DNA of 64,000 nucleotides from Drechslerella dactyloides (taxonomy: Eukaryota > Ascomycota > Orbiliomycetes > Orbiliales > Orbiliaceae): the NCBI GenBank assembly GCA_020064725.1, contig JAGTWJ010000003.1:3372510-3436509 (forward strand), given 5' to 3'. Below, in pieces: positions 58,900 to 64,000 of this stretch (position 1 is the stretch's first letter; each line of letters starts with the position of its first letter). Position numbers and translations under genes: made by a program. Under the pieces are notes generated by a model. The model saw nothing but the letters and a program-made list of their open reading frames with translations, did no database searches and was not told the DNA's origin.

Positions 58900-59700
58900 T
58901 CAGTATCTGGATTTTCGAGCTTCCATTAGCCATACACGCGTTTTGATTATTCGAGTATTACTGATATAATTATGACGATTCGGTACACATCTCTCGATGG
59001 CGGCGACAAACTGCGCAAAGGTTCGTCGGGTATCGTCGGTGACTATATCAAAGCCATCCGCGACGGTAACAGCGAGGACGGCGCCGGAATCTTCACACTC
59101 TTTGATCTGAAAGCCTAATTTGCTACAGAGTGGTACCGGGCAGGCTTTAGGACCACGCCGACACCTGTACCACCGCAGGTGAACGAACCTCAATATTGTA
59201 GCTAATAAGTTACCCGTGTGCGCTGCATCTACACCACCGAACAAAATAGTTGCAACTCAGATTACTATTCTTGCAAAGGGTAACTCAATCAGCCCTGCTG
59301 ACATGCAAAGTGTGGAGAAGGCCGACAATCCTTCGCAAGAAGGGCAGATGGTCTCCTTCAAAACAGGACAAGATATTGATAAGCTGGTGGCATATGTTTC
59401 AGCCGACGATGGCTCGCAGTTACCAATGACGGGCTGGGGCCTCAATTTTAAATCGAGTAGTGTAAAGTTGAGTGGCATGTAGATGATTGTGCGGATTCCG
59501 GTTGAGGGTGGAGTAGATCTTTCACGGGTTTCTATGGTGAACCGCAGGTTTATCGCGCACTTCATCAGAACGAAAAAGGGTCTGATCAAGGCGGGGTCAA
59601 AAGCAGTAATAGAAAAAGCATAAGTGTCCACGATTTCTGTAAGACTTAGAAAAGAAAGGCTGGGTAATGATGGAGTTCTGGAAAGTAGGTGTCTAACAGA
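58900..59700. pseudogene. Possible decayed coding segment, strand unsure
   Basis: Locally GC-richer than its flanks and open on both strands over long pieces: minus 59244-58900 (GAVLAVTVADGFDIVTDDTR) and plus 59216-59622 with a single internal TAG at 59480 (GWGLNFKSSSVKLSGM, stop, then MIVRIPVEGGVDLSRV). No domain recognised. It looks like old coding DNA, not random AT-rich spacer, but the parent gene is unknown. Confidence 0.3.
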
Positions 59701-60279
59701 CATAAATTCGGAGTGTACTCCCAGCTGCTATTATTCGAACAGAAGCTGAAAGAAGGATTGCATAGATCTTATTTTGAAGTCACAAAACTAATATTCACAA
59801 ACAGATCTAAAGGTCGAATGTTAGTTGGTATCAGAAGTACCTTATTTTGTTTTGTGATATTTGTGTATTACCTTGATGTTCTGAACCAGTTTCCATACGA
59901 TTTCTTACAGACCGCAATGAGCGCGTCTCTCGTCAACCCCGTAGCTTATCAGGGATTGTAGTTGTGTTACACCACTACCTATTAGGGAATTCGGAACGGC
60001 GACGATTCCGAATAGCACCGATTGGCTAAAAGATGTTTTTTGTATGAATATTCAACGCATTTCACATCAACCCATTCCTCAGCGATATCATAATTAGCAC
60101 GGGTGTTATCAAAGTAAGATGTTGCATGTATCTGACGGAACACTCCTAGTGGTTCAGCAAATCTGGTTTACGAGGGTTTTATTCCTCCCCCGGGCCGCAA
60201 CATGACATTTAGTGACCGTGTGTGTTATTGATCGCAGACCCCGACTATGTCAATCACTAGTTAGTTATAATTGGTTTTA

Positions 60280-60520
60280 TAAACCTTAAAACCATTAAAA
60301 TAATATATTTCTTACAATAATATATTTTTTTATTACATCAGATTAAGTGAAAAATGTTTATTATGTTTTATTTTTCATATAAATTTATATAAAGTATAAT
60401 ACTATGATAGATATTTGTAATATTTTTTGACACATTATTGAAAAAATTCAACCTAATTTTTAAGTTAATATATAAGTAACCTTGATATTATATAAAATCA
60501 GGCATTTTTAATAGTCTATT
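60280..60520. other. Extreme AT-rich tract
   Basis: A sharply delimited stretch of mostly A/T with frequent TpA steps, between more balanced flanks. Compatible with cytosine-to-thymine mutated repeat remains; no coding. Confidence 0.5.
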
Positions 60521-60786
60521 GTTATAACCACTTTCCAACCAAATAGCATCTCTAACTGCAATTCAATACAAAGCTATATGTATAATTCTAATCGCACAGT
60601 AAGTTTATTTAGGTAAGATCTATATTACTTCGATATGATTCTAACGTTTATTCTATAAACAAGAAAGATAATTCATACAACAAAAGTGCCCAGTCGAATC
60701 TCGAAACTTTGAAAATAAAATATCCACACTTAACTCCTCACACAGCAACCCAAGTCATACATCAGAAACAATGATTTTCAGACAGA

Positions 60787-61260
60787 TCAGTGGGCCGCCT
60801 TCGCAGCAGCGTTTTTCTCGGCGTCTCTCATAGCATTATGTTCTTTCTGGAGCTTCTCGAAAAAATCAAGGGTTTTACCAGAAACGAAACGACCAGACCA
60901 CCCAGCAGAATCCTTATTTCCATCGCGCTTTTCCCCAGCTTTCTTTTCTGCGTTGGCGGCATTGTGTTCTTTTTGAAGCTTCTCGAAAAAGTCCAGTGTC
61001 TTACCGGAGACAAAGCGGCCGGACCATCCAGAAGAGTTCTGATTTCCATCGCGCTTTAATCCGGCTTTCTTCGCGGCGTCGTGTTCTTTTTGAAGCTTCT
61101 CAAAAAAATCAAGAGTTTTACCGGAGACAAAGCGGCCGGACCAGCCTGATATATCTTTGTTGCCGTCTCTGGCTTTCAGGCCTTCATTCTTGGCGTCCGT
61201 AAGTGGTACCGCGAGGGCGCTAGCGGCAAAGAACAGGGTAAAGAGAGTGGTGAACTTCAT
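60787..61260 (-). CDS. Secreted precursor with three tandem copies of one peptide (Kex2-processed repeat protein)
   Basis: Single exon of 157 residues. Signal peptide MKFTTLFTLFFAASALA (1-17), then a short leader to residue 30. Three units follow: 31-69, 70-111 and 112-157. Each starts with R-D-G-N and contains an identical 22-residue core, GWSGRFVSGKTL followed by DFFEKLQKEH (39-60, 78-99, 120-141). Units are divided by KR at 69-70 and 111-112, with A-R at 30-31, each after a Lys/Ala/Glu-rich spacer. This is the layout of fungal Kex2-processed repeat proteins, which include dikaritin RiPP precursors and peptide signals. The core lacks Cys. No tailoring enzyme lies beside it, so a modified-peptide product is unproven. 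Start fixed by the signal peptide. Confidence 0.85.
   Translation of the reverse strand: MKFTTLFTLFFAASALAVPLTDAKNEGLKARDGNKDISGWSGRFVSGKTLDFFEKLQKEHDAAKKAGLKRDGNQNSSGWSGRFVSGKTLDFFEKLQKEHNAANAEKKAGEKRDGNKDSAGWSGRFVSGKTLDFFEKLQKEHNAMRDAEKNAAAKAAH
60840..61150 (-). repeat. Three direct coding repeats (units of 126 and 117 bp)
   Basis: Copies begin (plus-strand left ends) at 60840, 60966 and 61083. Over 63 aligned bases copies 60840 and 60966 differ at 13 positions, all at third codon positions; copies 60966 and 61083 differ at 6, all third positions. The DNA copies have diverged while the peptide has not. Confidence 0.85.
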
Positions 61261-62881
61261 TGCTACAGCCGAAATTGAACGAGTGACTAGAACTGTAATA
61301 CAGGTATATATCAAAGGATTGAATTGATGAAGCGATGAACCGATCAGTGATTTATGAGTGTCCAGAAGACGGATACTGTGACCTCTATTTATAAAACCTT
61401 ATATCCCAAGCTTACAGTATATCACCAGCCTTCAGGAGTTGAACACAATGACACACGCAACGACTCCGAGACAATAAAGACAGCGGTGAATCTGAATCTC
61501 TCCGTCTCGGTTCCTAAAGAATCGGTATCACTCGACCTAGACCGGTCCGCGCCACTTCAGCATACACGCCTGACCCGGCAAGCGAGATTGAGGCGAGTAT
61601 GGAATTGATTCATATAATTCATATGATTCTTCTACGGATCCTACCGATGGTATTGGAAGGAAGTTGAGCTACTAACTCTACAAACCAGAGCACGACATGC
61701 TGTTCCGAAGTGTGTATCATGTATGAGCTGGTCTCGCATACGAAGCTGCCCCAATAGGGACTAGCGAATAACCCTAGTCGTATGAAGAAAATCGCAACAC
61801 AAAGGGGTCTGCGGGCAACACTGATCTATGCTATTGTTACCGTTGATGTTTCACACGGCGGGCCGGCGCCCATGCTCGCTTAACGCTCTAATAGGCACCT
61901 TCTAGAGGCGCAGCAGGGCACTACTGTTAAAGGGTCATGCACAAGCGGTTGAGCTGCCATAAGAAGTTAGATCGCTCACTCTCTATACCAAATAGTGGCA
62001 GTATCTGCCTCAAGCATACGCTGGGCGGCCTCAGATGAGTCCTGAATGGACGGAAGAGATTATATACCCAGAGGAGCTCAGACAGCCATATAGAGCTCTG
62101 ACAAGGCATACTGAACAGCAATTGGTATAAAGCATGGAGCTACTGGTAGTATAATGACTGGCAAAGGTGGTATGGGGACATATATGCTGGTAATGGGAAA
62201 CGTAGAACCGTATAGGTGCTCAGCAACTTACTATATGTTGCACAGAGAAACGGTGAATTCATAAATTAGGTTGCTTTCACGTTGAAGTTTGGAGCTAGTT
62301 TTGGCATATTATCCAGACAACCTTACTTCGGTGGATACTTCGCAGTGTCACAAGACTTAGTACCAAAATCCCTACACACAATTACCAAATTGATGCTGAT
62401 TGGTAAACGAGGACCTCTTAAAAAATGGGAATGGGTGGATAGATATATCTTATATGGTGGAGATTCTTGCATTGTCCATGATGACAGGTTAGGGCGATGG
62501 GCCAGCTATTGATATATATAAGATAAATAACTATAGTAATTGTTTTCTGTTTGGAGAAACACTATTTTGACCCTACCACCGGGTTAGAACCCGCCGGCAC
62601 CACGCTGATTCCACTTTTTTTTTGGAAAAGGTTTTTTTAAATTTTGAATGTTGTAAATATCTTTTAGATTTTTTTATAATCTTTTAGATTTTATATAAAT
62701 CCAATGGTTTATAAAAAAATATTGCAAAAATTAGAAAAATTAGAAATTAAAAAAAAGATAATCTAATTTTTTGTTATCTTTTCGAAAATGTGTTGTTTTT
62801 TGATTTTTAAATTTTTTAATTTTTATTAATATATTTTTTGTTATAACGTATTCCACAAGCGAGCGAACATCCCAAGCGAGC
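61261..62881. other. Subtelomeric spacer
   Basis: Promoter of the three-copy peptide gene, then AT-rich DNA without a supported gene. The frame at 62282-62512 has no recognisable feature. From about 62620 on, the DNA is nearly pure A/T. Confidence 0.4.
61386..61393 (-). promoter_or_regulatory. TATA box of the three-copy peptide gene
   Basis: TATAAATA on the minus strand, about 130 bp upstream of the start codon at 61260; a strong match to the consensus. Confidence 0.5.
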
Positions 62882-62892
62882 GAACACCCCCC
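62865..62892 (+). repeat. Short tandem direct repeat
   Basis: AAGCGAGCGAACATCCC is followed at once by AAGCGAGCGAACACCCC, a GC-rich duplication inside AT-rich DNA at the outer edge of the big palindrome. Confidence 0.6.
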
Positions 62893-63880
62893 CAGCCCAC
62901 CAAAAACCTTTTTATTAATATATTAATAAATATTTATTATAAAATTATAGAAAAATTACTTCTTTAAATAATAGTTTAAAATAATCTAATTAGTATTTTT
63001 TTTTATTTTTTAATATTAATATTAAATTAATAATAATTATTTTAAATATTGTTAAAAACAACACATTTTTTTATTGTTTGACTCTAAATATCTAAATAAT
63101 TTACGAACGAAAATCTTTAAAAATTAAAAATCTAATAAATAATGATATAATCTAGGCCTGTTTAAAGCTACTATTTATAATAATAAAAATTAAGTTCTAG
63201 AAACTCTGCTAAAGTTGGCACAACACACTAACTATTTTTTTAAAATAATTATACATAAATATAATTAAAAAAATTAAAAAATAAATTTGAATTTAATATA
63301 TTAAAACTTTTTTATTTTTATTTTTTTAATTTTTTTTTATATATTATATAATTTAATATCAATATTTTTAATTTTTATAATAAAATTTTATAAAAAATTG
63401 AATTTTTATTAAAAAAATTTAAAAAAAATTATAAAATAAATATTAATTTACTTTAATTTAAAAAAAAATTTTAGGATTTTTTTTATTATATTTTTATATA
63501 TAATTATAATAAAAAATAGCTAGTGTGTAGTCAGTGTGTTGTGCTAACTTTAGCAAAATCTATAAATCTTAATTTTTAATATAATAGATAGAGGTTTTGT
63601 ACAGGCCTAGATTATATATTTATTTAATAGATTTCTTATTTTTAAAGATTTTTATTTATATATAATAAAGATATTTACTGGCAAACACTTAAGATTATAT
63701 GCTGTTTTTTAAAAATTTTAAATTAATTATTATTAATTTATTTTTATATTTAAAAAATGTAAAAAAATATAATGAATTGATTTTAATTTATATTAGTTGA
63801 AAGATATTTTTTTTATAATTTTTTAAGAGATATTAATTAGAATATTAATAAAAAGGTTTTGGTGGGGTGTTGGGGTGTTA
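62882..63880. repeat. ~1-kb AT-rich imperfect palindrome (inverted repeat) next to the telomere
   Basis: Two ~500-bp arms face each other about a centre near 63,381. Three separate anchors agree on that centre: CCACCAAAAACCTTTTTATT at 62897 with its complement ending 63865; TCTAGGCCTG at 63151 with its complement near 63602-63611; and GCTAAAGTTGGCACAACACA at 63208 with its complement ending 63554. Arms are diverged but clearly related, and the outer ends carry C-rich/G-rich terminal sequences. It could be a foldback or TIR element, or a telomere-linked inverted duplication. No long ORF inside. Confidence 0.85.
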
Positions 63881-64000
63881 GGTTAGTTAGTTAGGTTAGT
63901 TAGGTTAGGGTTAGGGTTAGGTTAGGGTTAGGTTAGGGTTAGGTTAGGTTAGGGTTAGGTTAGGTTAGTTAGGTTAGGGTTAGGGTTAGGGTTAGGGTTA
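63878..64000 (+). repeat. Telomere repeats (chromosome end)
   Basis: TTAGGG repeats run to the last base in the 5'->3' orientation expected for a right chromosome end. The last ~30 bases are perfect TTAGGG; the inner part mixes TTAGGG with TTAGG and TTAG units, so it is degenerate. Confidence 0.97.

Larger units (their letters stand above)
57764..60786. other. 3-kb gene-poor subtelomeric region
   Basis: No intact gene. It includes the possible relic at 58900-59700 and a very AT-rich tract at about 60280-60520. Confidence 0.4.

Noticed and set aside
62282..62512. 76-codon plus-strand frame near the telomere
   Set aside because: No recognisable feature and no splice partner.
1..64000. tRNA, rRNA or CRISPR features
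   Set aside because: Scanned by eye for B-box-like TTCGANTC motifs and regularly spaced repeats; none with a matching structure was found. A tRNAscan run would settle this.

Overview
The window is the right-hand end of a chromosome from a filamentous ascomycete. The last ~120 bases are TTAGGG-type telomere repeats running 5'->3' off the + strand. Genes carry short introns (about 50-110 bp) with GTAWGT donors, CTAAC/CTGAC-like branch sites and YAG acceptors. Gene content (DUF4246, fungal 2OG oxygenases, F-box proteins, secreted subtilase, endoglycoceramidase-like GH5) fits Pezizomycotina, perhaps Eurotiomycetes; the species cannot be fixed from the sequence alone.

Left part (1-29.5 kb) is fairly dense and balanced in composition. 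In order it holds: the 3' end of a flavin monooxygenase; a four-exon DUF4246 protein; a Ser/Ala/Gly-rich GPI-anchored protein (-); an F-box protein (-); an MFS monocarboxylate-type transporter; a two-finger C2H2 protein; two divergent short-chain dehydrogenases sharing a 511-bp promoter with a perfect CRE-like site; a membrane-anchored beta-lactamase-fold serine hydrolase (-); a 1277-residue TPR protein; a 2OG-Fe(II) dioxygenase; a small four-TM protein (-); and a secreted proteinase K-type subtilase (-).

Middle part (29.5-46.2 kb) has two further F-box-type proteins, a secreted GH5 endoglycoceramidase-like hydrolase with a C-terminal beta-trefoil domain, a hemerythrin-domain protein, a decayed catalase gene and a 110-residue Gly-rich protein found only by splicing two exons.

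Subtelomeric part (46.2-64 kb) is gene-poor and AT-rich. Its genes are nearly all secreted: a Cys-rich protein built of three tandem repeats, one per exon; a sulfatase with a one-base frameshift; a type-B carboxylesterase; a 47-residue Kex2-type precursor ending in a four-cysteine peptide; and a 157-residue precursor with three copies of one peptide set off by basic sites. A ~1-kb AT-rich imperfect palindrome centred near 63,381 abuts the telomere repeats.

The strongest candidates for something undescribed are the three-copy peptide precursor at 60.8-61.3 kb, whose 22-residue core is invariant while the DNA copies differ only at third codon positions, the two other small secreted Cys-rich proteins near it, and the telomere-abutting palindrome. 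All exon boundaries were derived by hand from splice motifs and frame and have no transcript support.
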